Positions 54,461-63,774 of a stretch of DNA of 64,000 nt are shown one piece after another. Under the pieces are notes generated by a model that was not told the origin of the DNA, did no database searches, and worked only from the letters and a program-made list of their open reading frames with translations. Source of the stretch: Paenibacillus sp. BK033 (GTDB taxonomy: Bacteria; Bacillota; Bacilli; Paenibacillales; Paenibacillaceae); NCBI RefSeq assembly GCF_004345425.1, contig NZ_SLVP01000001.1:620001-684000 (forward strand). The letters run 5' to 3'. The first letter of the stretch is position 1, and each line of letters begins with the position of its first letter. Made by a program: the position numbers and the translations under genes.

Positions 54461-54862
54461 ATGGGGCTTACCCCCGATATCGGGTTTCCGGATGTTATCG
54501 TGAAGAAGAAGCCGGTCTTGCGCACCTACAGTCTTGATCTGGAGACGGGTGAAATCGGCCGGCAAATCGATGGCTTGGATGCCATCAAGCAGTTTGTACA
54601 TAAAGCGATTCAAACGATCCGCTTTGCCTATCCCATCTACTCGCAGGACTACGGGTGCGAGGTGCAGCTGATGCTGGGCAAGGCTTATACGCAAGGTTTT
54701 ATTCAGGTAGAGATGAGCCGGATGATAACGGAAGCCCTTGTTTACGATGAACGAATAAACCGTGTCTATGATTTCGAGATCTTGTGGGAAAACGACGAGG
54801 TGAAAGCTGCCTTTAAGGTGGATTCCACGTCGGGTTTGATCCGGTACGAGGGAGTGTTGTAG
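54461..54862 (+). CDS. xkdS: Baseplate wedge protein, gp25-like (XkdS, DUF2634)
   Basis: 133 residues. TIRFAYPIYSQDYGCEVQLM and VEMSRMITEALVYDERIN are DUF2634 features; gp25-like wedge proteins hold sheath and baseplate J proteins together. GGAAGGCGG precedes the ATG. One base separates its stop from the next gene. Confidence 0.9.
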   Translation: MGLTPDIGFPDVIVKKKPVLRTYSLDLETGEIGRQIDGLDAIKQFVHKAIQTIRFAYPIYSQDYGCEVQLMLGKAYTQGFIQVEMSRMITEALVYDERINRVYDFEILWENDEVKAAFKVDSTSGLIRYEGVL

Positions 54863-54863
54863 C

Positions 54864-55874
54864 TTGGACGGTACAAATACGCTTAGCTTCGAATCGAAGC
54901 TGCAGCAGCTGCTGGACCGGGTGGATAACGGGCTGGACAAAAGCGAAGGCTCGATTATCTACGATGCCCTTGCGCCAATCGCCATGCAGCTATGGATTGA
55001 GGAAAGCAAGTTTCGCAGCATACTGGAGCAGGCTTTCGCCGTTACGGCAGAGGGGCGTTTTCTCGATTTAATCGCAAAAGACTACGGTCTTGAACGGACG
55101 CCGGCTGCGGCAGCCTGGGTCGAATTGACGTTTACCGGTATCCCGGATGCGGTTATTCCGGAGGGGACAACGGTTGGTATCGAGAACTCGGATATCTCTT
55201 ATGCCACAACCGCGGAGGCGGTGATCGGAAGCCAAGGGAAAACAACGGTGACGGCAAGGTGTAAACAGCCCGGTGTTATCGGCAATGTAAAAGCGGATAC
55301 GATCCGTCTCTTATTTGATCCGGTCAAGGATATTTGGACGGTTAACCATATAGCTCCCGCTGCTGGCGGCTTGAATCAGGAATCCGATGAATCCCTTCGC
55401 GGCCGCATTTTGTACCAGAAACGAAATCCCGAGCATGGCGGAACCGAATCGGATTACAAACGCTGGGCGTTGTCCGTAACCGGCGTCACTTACGCGGAGG
55501 CGATCAATTGCGGCCGCGGCCTCGGAACGGTGGATGTTGTTGTTGGCGCCGACGGCGATCTGGAGCATGTGTGCCTCGAGGTGCGGAAGCTGATTGAGTT
55601 GAAGAAGCCGCTTGGGGTGGATGTCATCGTGAAGCCGGTTATTCCGGAGCCGATGACCGTAAAGGTCAAGGTCATTGGATTAAATGAGGCAGCAGCGAAA
55701 AATGCCGTTTACGCATACCTCAGGAAGGTCGATATCGGCGGAACGATCTACTTGTCCAAGATTGTCGCGGCTCTTATTGCGGCCGGGGCGGAGGATGCTT
55801 CCATTCTTGAACCCAAAGCGAATTTGGAGCTGCCGATTGACCGGAGCCTTCAGGCGGAGGTGATTATCGTATGA
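54864..55874 (+). CDS. xkdT: Baseplate J-like protein (XkdT type)
   Basis: 336 residues. FRSILEQAFAVTAEGRFLDL, DYGLERTPAAAAWVELTFTG, QESDESLRGRILYQKRNPEH and GGTESDYKRWAL are baseplate J signatures. Forms the wedge ring that triggers sheath contraction. TTG start one base after the previous stop; overlaps the next gene by 4 bases. Confidence 0.93.
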   Translation: MDGTNTLSFESKLQQLLDRVDNGLDKSEGSIIYDALAPIAMQLWIEESKFRSILEQAFAVTAEGRFLDLIAKDYGLERTPAAAAWVELTFTGIPDAVIPEGTTVGIENSDISYATTAEAVIGSQGKTTVTARCKQPGVIGNVKADTIRLLFDPVKDIWTVNHIAPAAGGLNQESDESLRGRILYQKRNPEHGGTESDYKRWALSVTGVTYAEAINCGRGLGTVDVVVGADGDLEHVCLEVRKLIELKKPLGVDVIVKPVIPEPMTVKVKVIGLNEAAAKNAVYAYLRKVDIGGTIYLSKIVAALIAAGAEDASILEPKANLELPIDRSLQAEVIIV

Positions 55875-56602
55875 CCTCGCCGCTAATTCAATATTTGCCT
55901 GACTATTATCACGAGAGCAGGCAGATGAATGCGATTATGGATGCAGCGGGGCCGGATATTCCTGATGTGGAAGGGAGGCTGCTGCATTCGCTGTTTTTGT
56001 CCGAATCACCGGACGAGTGGCTTTATTTGTGGAAGCAGGAGCTGCAGGAGGAGGACCGGGAAGCGCTTCTTGCCAAGCTGCGCTCTTCCGGTACCTTGAA
56101 CCGGGAAACGATTGATGCGCTTGGCTTGTCTGCGCTCGAGACATTCCGGCTAAGTCCGGATGACGGCTACACCTTATCGGGCGACGACGCGATGTTCCCG
56201 GACGGCGAGTTTTTTGGTCCGCTAATTACCGCGATTTACGTGAATCCGGACCAGGTCGAGATCGTCCGCAAGCTGATTCAGATCAGCGGCTTTGCGGGTT
56301 TCAAGTATTGGCTTGCCGTTATGCTGAAGCAGACGGTGAAGCTGGACAATTCGAAGGCGGGGACCATGCGCAGCCTGTATCCGGGACCGGACCGGGAAAC
56401 AAAGCTGAATTATGATGAGGTCAGCGGGAATAAGGTCAGCACGGGTTCCGTAGCGGCCATATATACAGGAATCAGTAAAGCGGAAGCAAAGCGGGGTGCT
56501 TGGTGGTCGCCGGGCGTGTTTTTCACCGATGAGCTGTACTTCACGGAGAAGGAGCTGCGGATCCAGCAGTCCGCAGTTACCATTGCTCCGGCGAATCCAT
56601 AG
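55871..56602 (+). CDS. xkdU: Baseplate/tail protein, YmfQ-like (XkdU, DUF2313)
   Basis: 243 residues. N-terminal LIQYLPDYYHESRQMNAIMDAAGPD is typical of gpI/XkdU proteins, which link baseplate J to fibres. The C-terminal half (TRSLYPGPDRETKLNYDEV-like and VTIAPANP) is less typical. ATGA overlap with the J gene. Hairpin element B follows directly. Confidence 0.88.
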   Translation: MTSPLIQYLPDYYHESRQMNAIMDAAGPDIPDVEGRLLHSLFLSESPDEWLYLWKQELQEEDREALLAKLRSSGTLNRETIDALGLSALETFRLSPDDGYTLSGDDAMFPDGEFFGPLITAIYVNPDQVEIVRKLIQISGFAGFKYWLAVMLKQTVKLDNSKAGTMRSLYPGPDRETKLNYDEVSGNKVSTGSVAAIYTGISKAEAKRGAWWSPGVFFTDELYFTEKELRIQQSAVTIAPANP

Positions 56603-56610
56603 GAAAGGCA

Positions 56611-56660
56611 TACGAAGTAAGAATTATCGCACGTGAGCGCGAGATTCTTTTTAGGAGGAG
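56611..56660 (+). repeat. Hairpin 5'-leader element, copy B
   Basis: TACGAAGTAAGAATT (56611-56625, shared 15 of 15 with copy A), AAGAAT then TCGC on the left, GCGA then ATTCTT on the right (loop ACGTGAGC), followed by TTTAGGAGG, which is the ribosome binding site of the next gene. Lies inside an otherwise tightly packed phage operon, the only gap above 60 bases in this part. May reduce read-through or translation of the distal genes. Confidence 0.75.
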
Positions 56661-56666
56661 TATGAG

Positions 56667-57182
56667 ATGGGAGTCAGTTACACGGCTTCGGTCGCCGGGA
56701 TGCGGGCGTTTCAGGCGCTGCATCTCGTCCGCACCGACAATATTTGGATCGGAATCGGCAAGCAGTCAACTTGGAATGAGACCGACACGGTACCCGAGGT
56801 ATCAGGCTCCTCGCAGCTTAATGAGCCGATCGGCTACAAGAAGGCTGAGAAGGTCCGCTTTGTTATCCCGGATCCCGAAGGGGATATTATCCAGTTCGAG
56901 CAGCGTTGGAAAATGATCACGGAGGAGGAAGCCATGTCCGGCCTCGTTCGCTGGGTTTATGTTGCGGCCTGGATTACCGGTACGGAGCTGCCGGCTGTCA
57001 GCTACCGGCAAAGTGCCATTGTAACGGATTTGGTTCTGGCCGAGAGCACGTTGCCCGGCAAGCTTGCCGTTACCGCGGAGGAGGTAAGCAGCCACGGTTA
57101 TGCCCTCGTCGTCAACAACCGCTCGCCGATTCACCGGACAGAGGACCAGCGGGAGTTTCTTGAATTTATCGTAGAGTTCTAG
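56667..57182 (+). CDS. gp53-like baseplate wedge protein
   Basis: 171 residues. TDNIWIGIGKQSTWNETDTVPE resembles the IGR-TPW segment at the start of T4 gp53-like wedges (LF.GRTTPW..); the rest (FVIPDPEGDIIQFEQRWKMI) is a beta-rich body. Tail-tip function fits position between XkdU and the DUF4815 protein. AGGAGG from element B sets this ATG. Confidence 0.65.
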   Translation: MGVSYTASVAGMRAFQALHLVRTDNIWIGIGKQSTWNETDTVPEVSGSSQLNEPIGYKKAEKVRFVIPDPEGDIIQFEQRWKMITEEEAMSGLVRWVYVAAWITGTELPAVSYRQSAIVTDLVLAESTLPGKLAVTAEEVSSHGYALVVNNRSPIHRTEDQREFLEFIVEF

Positions 57183-57193
57183 GAGGAACGTTC

Positions 57194-59254
57194 ATGAGCA
57201 TATACAATCGTTTCGCCCCGGACAAACGCTGGGTCGCTCTGCAGGCGCAAAGCGGCAGGCGTTTGCAGTCGGCTGAATTAAACGAGATGCAATCGCTCTC
57301 CTTATACCGGGATAAGCGGATGGGCGACGTTATATTCGGCTCGGGCCATATGATCGAAGGCGGACAAATTTACGTCCAGGATGATAAGAAGAAAGTCATT
57401 ATTTTTCCCGCAACCGTCTATTTCGACGGCGTGATTCACGATATCGGCGAGAGAATCATTCCGATTACGGGTCATGGCGAGGAAATTATCGGCCTTAAGA
57501 TTACCTATACAACCGTCACTTACGAAATGCAAAAAGAGCTGCTCGATCCGGCTGTAGGTTACGCGAACTTTGGCTCGCCGGGGATGGATCGGCTGGTTGC
57601 GACGCCCGAGTGGGTGTTAAACGACGCGGCGGCTATTCCGATGTACCGGCTGGCTGACGGGGAAGTCGTTACCGCCAAGGTTCCGCCGGAGCTGGAAGGC
57701 TTTACGCCGGTACTTGCCAGAAGAACCTACGATGCAAGCGGAAGCTTCCTGGTCTCGGGGATGGACGGCTTTATCGAACCGGCAGAAGGCGATTACGTAA
57801 CGCTTGTCATTGAAGCGGGCAAGGCTTATGTGCTGGGCTACGAGATTAATAGATTGGTTCCGACCCGGATCAAGCTGAAGAAATCGCTCGATTCGCGCAG
57901 GGTATCGGACGAAGTGAAAACCTTCGCTGCCGGCACGACCCGTTACTCGCTGAACAGCAAGCCGGTAAAGGCCATTCAGGAAATTACCGCCAGGGTGAGA
58001 CTATCGGATATCAGCATGACGAGAGGCGGTTCCTCCGCACAGGATGCGCTTCCCGCAGAGGCCGTCGTTGATATTGTGAGCATCGTGCAAGGGACAAAGA
58101 CCTACGTGAAGGGCAAGGATTATCAGCTTACCGAGAATAGCGTCGACTGGTCTATCGGCACGACACGGCCAAATATCGGGGAGACGTACCGCGTAACCTT
58201 CGAGTATATGAAGCAAATGGCGCAGGGCACGGACTACAAGCTGGAGGCAGGTAAAAATGAGGTCACCTGGCTGAACGGCGATCTTCCGGTTGCCGGCTCG
58301 ATCTTTAACGTAACGTACGATTACTATTTATCCCGCAAAGACGCTTTCTATTTGACCGCTGACGGGCAGATCCGGATTGTAACCGGGCAATCCGATATTC
58401 ACCCGCCTTCGCCGCCCGTGCCGCCGGATGTTCTGGAGCTTGGCGAGCTGCAATATCCGCCGGCAGGCTCCGACGTTGTTGTCGTGAACAACAAGCCGAA
58501 ACGGCTGACGATGCTTGAGCTTCGCTCCCTGCTGGACCGCCTGGAGCGGGCGGAATATAACCAGGCGATGCTGGAGCTGGACCGGACGGCGCAGATTTCG
58601 GATCCGGCTACTTTTAAGAAAGGCTTCTTTACCGATAACTTCACGAACTTTGAGCGCGCCGATCTCGAGCGAGGCTTTGATGCCATGATTGACCCTTCGA
58701 ATCAAACGCTGCAGCTGCCGGTAAACCAGCTTTTCTTAGAAATGGAAGTCGAAAGTCTGGATTCGGTGCATCAGCATGAACGGCTCCTGACCCTCGACTA
58801 TGCGGAGCAGCTCATCATTGATCAGAGCTATGGAACGGAGGCGCTTAACGTCAATCCGTATCAGGTGTTTGGCTCCCAGGCCACGATCCGGCTGACGCCT
58901 TCCCAGGATTCCTGGGTGGAGACATCCTACATCTATCAGACGGTATGGGGCTGGTGGGATGCTTGGTGGACCGGCAACCGGACGGAGACCCGCGTCATTC
59001 TGGACGAGAATATTCCGTTTATCCGTCAGCGGGTTGTAACGGTGTACGGCGAAGGCTTTGAACCAAACAGCAATAACCTGCAGGCCACCTTTGACGGCGT
59101 GGACGTAATGCTGGTTCCGGCGAATAGCTATGAAGCGGGAACAAAGCCCGGCACGATAAAGGCCAATGGCGCAGGCAAATTTGTCGCTACCTTTGCCATT
59201 CCGCCGAACATCCGGACAGGTACGAGGGAAGTTCGTATTTTTAACTACGTGTAG
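57194..59254 (+). CDS. DUF4815-family tail/baseplate protein
   Basis: 686 residues. N-terminus MSIYNRFAPDKRWVALQAQS, QSAELNEMQSL and YVDGVI-like FPATVYFDGVIHDIGERI match DUF4815 proteins of large myophages. Repeated immunoglobulin-like parts (residues about 260-390) and a coil at about 430-470 (LRSLLDRLERAEYNQAML). Last domain TVYGEGFEPNSNNLQATFDG looks like an IPT/TIG-type fold. Probably a long rod or fibre anchor of the baseplate. AGGAGG before the ATG. Confidence 0.75.
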   Translation: MSIYNRFAPDKRWVALQAQSGRRLQSAELNEMQSLSLYRDKRMGDVIFGSGHMIEGGQIYVQDDKKKVIIFPATVYFDGVIHDIGERIIPITGHGEEIIGLKITYTTVTYEMQKELLDPAVGYANFGSPGMDRLVATPEWVLNDAAAIPMYRLADGEVVTAKVPPELEGFTPVLARRTYDASGSFLVSGMDGFIEPAEGDYVTLVIEAGKAYVLGYEINRLVPTRIKLKKSLDSRRVSDEVKTFAAGTTRYSLNSKPVKAIQEITARVRLSDISMTRGGSSAQDALPAEAVVDIVSIVQGTKTYVKGKDYQLTENSVDWSIGTTRPNIGETYRVTFEYMKQMAQGTDYKLEAGKNEVTWLNGDLPVAGSIFNVTYDYYLSRKDAFYLTADGQIRIVTGQSDIHPPSPPVPPDVLELGELQYPPAGSDVVVVNNKPKRLTMLELRSLLDRLERAEYNQAMLELDRTAQISDPATFKKGFFTDNFTNFERADLERGFDAMIDPSNQTLQLPVNQLFLEMEVESLDSVHQHERLLTLDYAEQLIIDQSYGTEALNVNPYQVFGSQATIRLTPSQDSWVETSYIYQTVWGWWDAWWTGNRTETRVILDENIPFIRQRVVTVYGEGFEPNSNNLQATFDGVDVMLVPANSYEAGTKPGTIKANGAGKFVATFAIPPNIRTGTREVRIFNYV

Positions 59255-59265
59255 GAGGGGTAAAA

Positions 59266-60429
59266 GTGGCCCAGATTCAAAATGAATCAAGAACCTCTTA
59301 TGTTGGCGTCGGCCGTAAGCAGATTATCGAGCAGACCTTCTGGCAGGTGCCGTGGTGGAATCAGATTGATCCGCTTGCCCAGACCTTTTTGCTGCCGGAG
59401 GAGCGGTTCGTTACAAGCATCGAGCTCTTTTTCGAAACCAGGGATGCGGATGCATCGGGAGGCAGCGCTTATAAGGCAAAGCCGGTTACGGTACAGCTTC
59501 GCAACGTGGTGAACGGTTATCCGGGAACAACCGTCCTGGCCTCCAAAGTACTGGAAGCCGGCTCGGTAAAAGTATCGCTGAAGGGCGACGTGCCGACCAA
59601 GTTCGCGTTCAGCGATCCGGTACTGCTTCAAGCCAATGTGGAATACGCCGTTGTGGTACTGACGGGCTCGAGCCAATATCGGGTGTTTGTTGCAAAAATG
59701 TCCGGCAAGGATCTCGCGAGCGGCAATATCGTCTCGCGTCAGCCGTACACCGTTGGATTGCTCTTCTCGAGCTCCAACGCGACGGCTTGGACCCCTCATC
59801 AGGATATGGATTTGAAGTTCCGCCTGTATGCTGCGGAGTTCAAGAAGCCGTCCGGAATCCTGAAATTCGGAAAGCTGCCGCTGCCGATCTCCGTCTCTCA
59901 ACTACTGCTCTCGACAAGCCAGGTCGTTCCGCAAGGCAGCAATCTGCAATGGCAATGGTCGTCGGACGGAGCCAATTGGTATGCGCTTAACGACGCGGGA
60001 GTAACCGCCCTCGGTACGATGACCAAGGACGTTTACGTTCGCGCACTGTTGTCGGGCAACGCGAAGAGCTCGCCGGTCATCCAGACCGGTGCGATTGGTG
60101 CCGGGGCTTTGTCCTATAAAGCAAACGGCACCTATGTCAGCAAGGAATGGTTTACGAACGAAACGTTTACGAAGATTACCGTCTACGTCGATTTCCATAC
60201 GCCTTCAGGAACTACGCAAACCGTAGAGTACAGCGTGGACGGAGCGGCTACTTGGGTAGCTTTTCCAACGCCTAGGGTAAGCCAGCAGTCAGGCGTCTAT
60301 ACGCAGTTCAAATATGAAGGAACGGTCGCAGCCTCGCAGAAGGTCCGGATCCGCATTAAACAATCGAATTCGGTAAACAGCCAAGCGGAGACGCCGCGGG
60401 CTAAGCGGCTGATGGTAACTTTATCTTAG
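59266..60429 (+). CDS. Tail-tip protein with DPLAQTF motif
   Basis: 387 residues, GTG start after AGGAGGGG. WWNQIDPLAQTFLLPEERFV is a stretch that recurs in baseplate or fibre proteins next to DUF4815. Two beta-sandwich-like parts follow (FETRDADASGG to KFRLYAAEF; KITVYVDFHTPSGTTQTVEYS to end), the latter perhaps sugar- or protein-binding. No enzymatic residue seen. Likely part of the receptor-contact apparatus. Confidence 0.65.
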   Translation: MAQIQNESRTSYVGVGRKQIIEQTFWQVPWWNQIDPLAQTFLLPEERFVTSIELFFETRDADASGGSAYKAKPVTVQLRNVVNGYPGTTVLASKVLEAGSVKVSLKGDVPTKFAFSDPVLLQANVEYAVVVLTGSSQYRVFVAKMSGKDLASGNIVSRQPYTVGLLFSSSNATAWTPHQDMDLKFRLYAAEFKKPSGILKFGKLPLPISVSQLLLSTSQVVPQGSNLQWQWSSDGANWYALNDAGVTALGTMTKDVYVRALLSGNAKSSPVIQTGAIGAGALSYKANGTYVSKEWFTNETFTKITVYVDFHTPSGTTQTVEYSVDGAATWVAFPTPRVSQQSGVYTQFKYEGTVAASQKVRIRIKQSNSVNSQAETPRAKRLMVTLS

Positions 60430-60448
60430 GAGAAGCGGGGGAGTAGCG

Positions 60449-60622
60449 ATGAGCAAGACGAACCGAATTAATCTGGATCCGGCTGCCCCGGACAGCTTAT
60501 ATGCCGGTGCGCAGAAGGTGAATCAGGCGCTGGATGAGACGGAAGAGCAGCTCGAGCGGCTGAAGAAGGAAATGAACGTGAAAATAAGCAACGCGCTTTG
60601 CCTGCATTGGATGGGGGAATAG
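60449..60622 (+). CDS. Short coiled-coil protein, unknown
   Basis: 57 residues. MSKTNRINLDPAAPDSLYAG then a charged heptad-like helix (LDETEEQLERLKKEMNVKI). GGGGGAG lies 6 bases before the ATG, and the next gene starts 3 bases after the stop, so translation is credible in spite of the size. Its length and coil fit a fibre chaperone or trimerisation peptide. Confidence 0.7.
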   Translation: MSKTNRINLDPAAPDSLYAGAQKVNQALDETEEQLERLKKEMNVKISNALCLHWMGE

Positions 60623-60625
60623 CAT

Positions 60626-60964
60626 ATGGCGTATGAAGTCTATTCCGCGGTGGATTTATACGCGGGACAGCCGGGCGTAACGTTGACGGAGCTTGTGACG
60701 CTGCAGCAAAAGACGATTCTGAAGAGCATCGTCATCCATAACACGACGAGCATAGGCGCCAAGCTGAAGCTGTACATTATCCGGCCGGGAAAAACGGCAA
60801 GCGCCGAAACCCAGCGGATTGGGACCAGCATCAGCGGCGAGGATACCGTCAAGTTTTCTTTTGAGACGGTGCTGCCGAAAGGAACAAAGATAGCGGCGTC
60901 TCAAGCTGTTGCCGGCGCCTTGTCGCTCGATATCTCCGGAGTCGAGGTGATTCCGGGTGTATAG
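60626..60964 (+). CDS. Small tail-cluster protein, unknown
   Basis: 112 residues, beta-rich: YEVYSAVDLYAGQPGVTL, TILKSIVIHNTTSIGAKLKL and a C-terminal ISGEDTVKFSFETVLPKGTK. Similar small beta-sandwich proteins decorate fibres. Overlaps the next gene by 8 bases (GTGTATAG). Confidence 0.7.
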   Translation: MAYEVYSAVDLYAGQPGVTLTELVTLQQKTILKSIVIHNTTSIGAKLKLYIIRPGKTASAETQRIGTSISGEDTVKFSFETVLPKGTKIAASQAVAGALSLDISGVEVIPGV

Positions 60965-63740
60965 CTCCTTAAAAGGGTTGACCGGCGGCGGCGGAACGTC
61001 TTCGATCAGACGCTCCTTCCCGGTTGCGCCGGGAGAGTCGGTCGAGAAGGATGACGTCGTCTCGATCTTTGACAACATGCTTTACAGGAATGCCGAAATG
61101 CCTGTTGACGCGCTGCCCCGGTTTAGTCCGGATGTGCTTTATTTGGACAGCGAGGAATACGGTAAGGCCTTTTATTTCATGGGAGGCAACAGCTATCTGT
61201 ATATCGGGGCATCGCAGAAAGTCATTTCGATATACCGGGTGGAAACGGGAGCAGGCGGAATGTCCGTATCGGCTGTAAAGAAGCTTCCGATTTATGGGGT
61301 AGAGGGTATAAATGAGTTTCAATTCAAGCCGCTTTCGGAAGAGATGGGCATCCTTTGTTACCTGGAATCCAATACATCGTTATGGACGTTGCTGACGATC
61401 CGATGGAACGATAGCGGTTTGCAGCTTGGTGAACCAGCCCGCTTGGAGCTGTATTCCGGTTCGCTCCCGGCGATCGAAAGCTTAAGCGACAGCAAGTTTT
61501 TGCTGGTATGGCATTGCACGAAAGCAGCCCCTTGGAGGCTAAAGGCATCCGTATGCAATATCGGTCCCAATGATAAGATCTCCCTTGAAGGGGATGCGAA
61601 GGAGATTGACGCCGCTGCGAACCTGTATTCGGGATTTGCCTTCAGCAGGTTATCGGCGGGTATGTTCGCAGCAAGCTATTGGGTGAAGGAATCCGACACG
61701 AAGGGCTCGCTTGTTACGAGAGTGGTGACCTGGAACGGGGAAAGGCTTGCCGTGGGCGCCGATAAGTCCGTTATCGTTACGGCGGGGAGCTGGCAGAACG
61801 AGCTTAAGCATTGGGTGCTTTCACCGGTCCATTTCATTTTGAGTATCAAATTGGATACCGCTTTGACCTTTCATCCGATTACTTTGCGCGAAGCCGCGAA
61901 TATTCCGGTTAACGGAGGTTCTACGGCAAGCAATGTAACCGATGCCTACTATGATGCCGTCAAAATATCCGAGAAGCGGTTCGTGACCGCGGTATCCAAT
62001 AAGGCAGCCGGAACGCTTGTCTTGACTCTCATTGACACGACCGACGGGAATAATAAACAGATAACGTCCAAGACACTCCTGACTACGGTCAAAAGCAGTT
62101 ATAACAAGCTGACGCTGACGGCTATCGGTCAATCCTTGTTTGTGCTTGCGTTTAGTCATGAACCCGAGCCTGGCTACGCCTATACCCAGGCTATCCTTTT
62201 CAAGATGGCGCCTGATCAGAACCTGATCGATGATCTGAACGTAAAAGAACAGCTGATCAATATTTGGGACAGAGGCGCCGAGGCTTACGGCTTTCTTTTT
62301 TGCCCCCATGCTGCAACAGGTTTTATAGCGGCGGGCCAAGGCAGATTGAAGCTGTTCCGCTGCGGGTGGTCGCCTGCCCGTTTCATCAGCTCCGGAGTCG
62401 GCGAATTTCATTCGGCAACCGGTGACCATAACAGCTTGATTACAAGAAGCATGGCTTCTTTAGCTTTGTCCAACGGTTATGTCGTAGTCGCATACCGGGA
62501 ACGGGATACGTGGCATGGAAAGCTGTCCATTTTTCAGCCGGTTGAAGACGGTTATAAGCCTGTTCAGTCTCATACGTTCTCTTACAGTCATGTCGATAAT
62601 CTATCCATCGTGGAGCTGGCTCCCGGCGTTATTGCGCTGTTATACAAACAGAGAATTACCCCTGCCTACGACTCGAAGCAGCTTAATACGGGCAGCTCGT
62701 TCGAGGAGTTCAAGCTGTTAACGGGCAGCATAACGGACACGGGGCTTGGCGGAAAGACAACAACAAGCTTAAATCTATCGGAATTTTATATGAAAAGTCA
62801 GATTTTAAAGCTTGGAAACGGTTATTTGCTCCATGTAGGCGTGAACTCTAGCTTTTCCGTTACAGCCCGGGTAATCCGCTTTCTGATTAACGAGTCCGGC
62901 GTGACTTTTAAGCCTCTTGACCAGGTGGAGTACCTGGATTATCAGAGAATGAATGCTTCTGCCATTCGGATTGGTACCAGCCTTGCCGCCATCCACACCG
63001 ATTCAAAAATGATTGTGGTAGAGGTGGACGGTAACGGCTTGTTATGCAAGCTGGCCGACAAGTATTTCGAGCTGGTAGACCGAACAACAAGAGGACTCAT
63101 TGCCGACGGCAGAAGCGGATTTGTCCAGGTGACGACCCACAATGTGAATGGGGAGCTATTGGAGCTTACGCCTTACCGTTTCTCCAATAACAAGCTGTTT
63201 CAATATGCAGACACCAGATCGGTGAACCGGAAAACGCTGGACGTTAAAGTTGGAGTGGAGTCCGGCGGCAAAGCCGTTGTATTCTACCAGGCCAGATGGG
63301 ATAGCGGGAGAAGCCCAAGTTTATCGGATCCGCATCAAACCATGTTCTTAAGCCTGCTGAATATAGATTCGGATGCGGAAGATCAGCACTACCCGTTTCC
63401 GTGTTCGGAGGGGACGCTGCCCGTGTTTCTTCCGCTTGGAGATTACCGGTATTTCTGCATGGGCGCTGATCCGAACGGCAATCAGATCTATATGACCGCT
63501 TACAGCGACGACGAAAAATTATCCTACGGAAAGCCATTTCTAACGCCGCAGGGGATAGCCTGCTCTAATGGCGCTTCCGGAGAGGTTGTGGAAGTAGCAA
63601 TCCGGGGGATTGCCGAGGTAGACGTTCCGCTTCGGGCTGGATCTGCTTATTACAATGGGCGCGACGGCAAGCTGTCGCTTTATCCGGCTGGCGGCAAGGT
63701 TGGGCTTGCCGTTTCGGGAAATGAGCTTTTCATCGAGTAG
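60957..63740 (+). CDS. Large orphan tail protein, candidate receptor-binding protein
   Basis: 927 residues, GTG start overlapping the previous stop. N-terminal GGGGTSSIRRSFPVAPGESV and DDVVSIFDNMLYR, then many short beta repeats, each with a hydrophobic strand and Gly/Asp turn (VIALLYKQRITPAYD, GNGYLLHVGVNSSF, SGFVQVTTHNVNGE), which is the look of a beta-propeller or beta-helix. No collagen repeat, no peptidase motif. It is the longest gene after the tape measure and sits at the fibre position, so it may bind the target cell surface. Family not recognised. Confidence 0.7.
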   Translation: MYSSLKGLTGGGGTSSIRRSFPVAPGESVEKDDVVSIFDNMLYRNAEMPVDALPRFSPDVLYLDSEEYGKAFYFMGGNSYLYIGASQKVISIYRVETGAGGMSVSAVKKLPIYGVEGINEFQFKPLSEEMGILCYLESNTSLWTLLTIRWNDSGLQLGEPARLELYSGSLPAIESLSDSKFLLVWHCTKAAPWRLKASVCNIGPNDKISLEGDAKEIDAAANLYSGFAFSRLSAGMFAASYWVKESDTKGSLVTRVVTWNGERLAVGADKSVIVTAGSWQNELKHWVLSPVHFILSIKLDTALTFHPITLREAANIPVNGGSTASNVTDAYYDAVKISEKRFVTAVSNKAAGTLVLTLIDTTDGNNKQITSKTLLTTVKSSYNKLTLTAIGQSLFVLAFSHEPEPGYAYTQAILFKMAPDQNLIDDLNVKEQLINIWDRGAEAYGFLFCPHAATGFIAAGQGRLKLFRCGWSPARFISSGVGEFHSATGDHNSLITRSMASLALSNGYVVVAYRERDTWHGKLSIFQPVEDGYKPVQSHTFSYSHVDNLSIVELAPGVIALLYKQRITPAYDSKQLNTGSSFEEFKLLTGSITDTGLGGKTTTSLNLSEFYMKSQILKLGNGYLLHVGVNSSFSVTARVIRFLINESGVTFKPLDQVEYLDYQRMNASAIRIGTSLAAIHTDSKMIVVEVDGNGLLCKLADKYFELVDRTTRGLIADGRSGFVQVTTHNVNGELLELTPYRFSNNKLFQYADTRSVNRKTLDVKVGVESGGKAVVFYQARWDSGRSPSLSDPHQTMFLSLLNIDSDAEDQHYPFPCSEGTLPVFLPLGDYRYFCMGADPNGNQIYMTAYSDDEKLSYGKPFLTPQGIACSNGASGEVVEVAIRGIAEVDVPLRAGSAYYNGRDGKLSLYPAGGKVGLAVSGNELFIE

Positions 63741-63774
63741 TCACTCAAAAAAGCGATGGGGGTGCATTCAGCAT

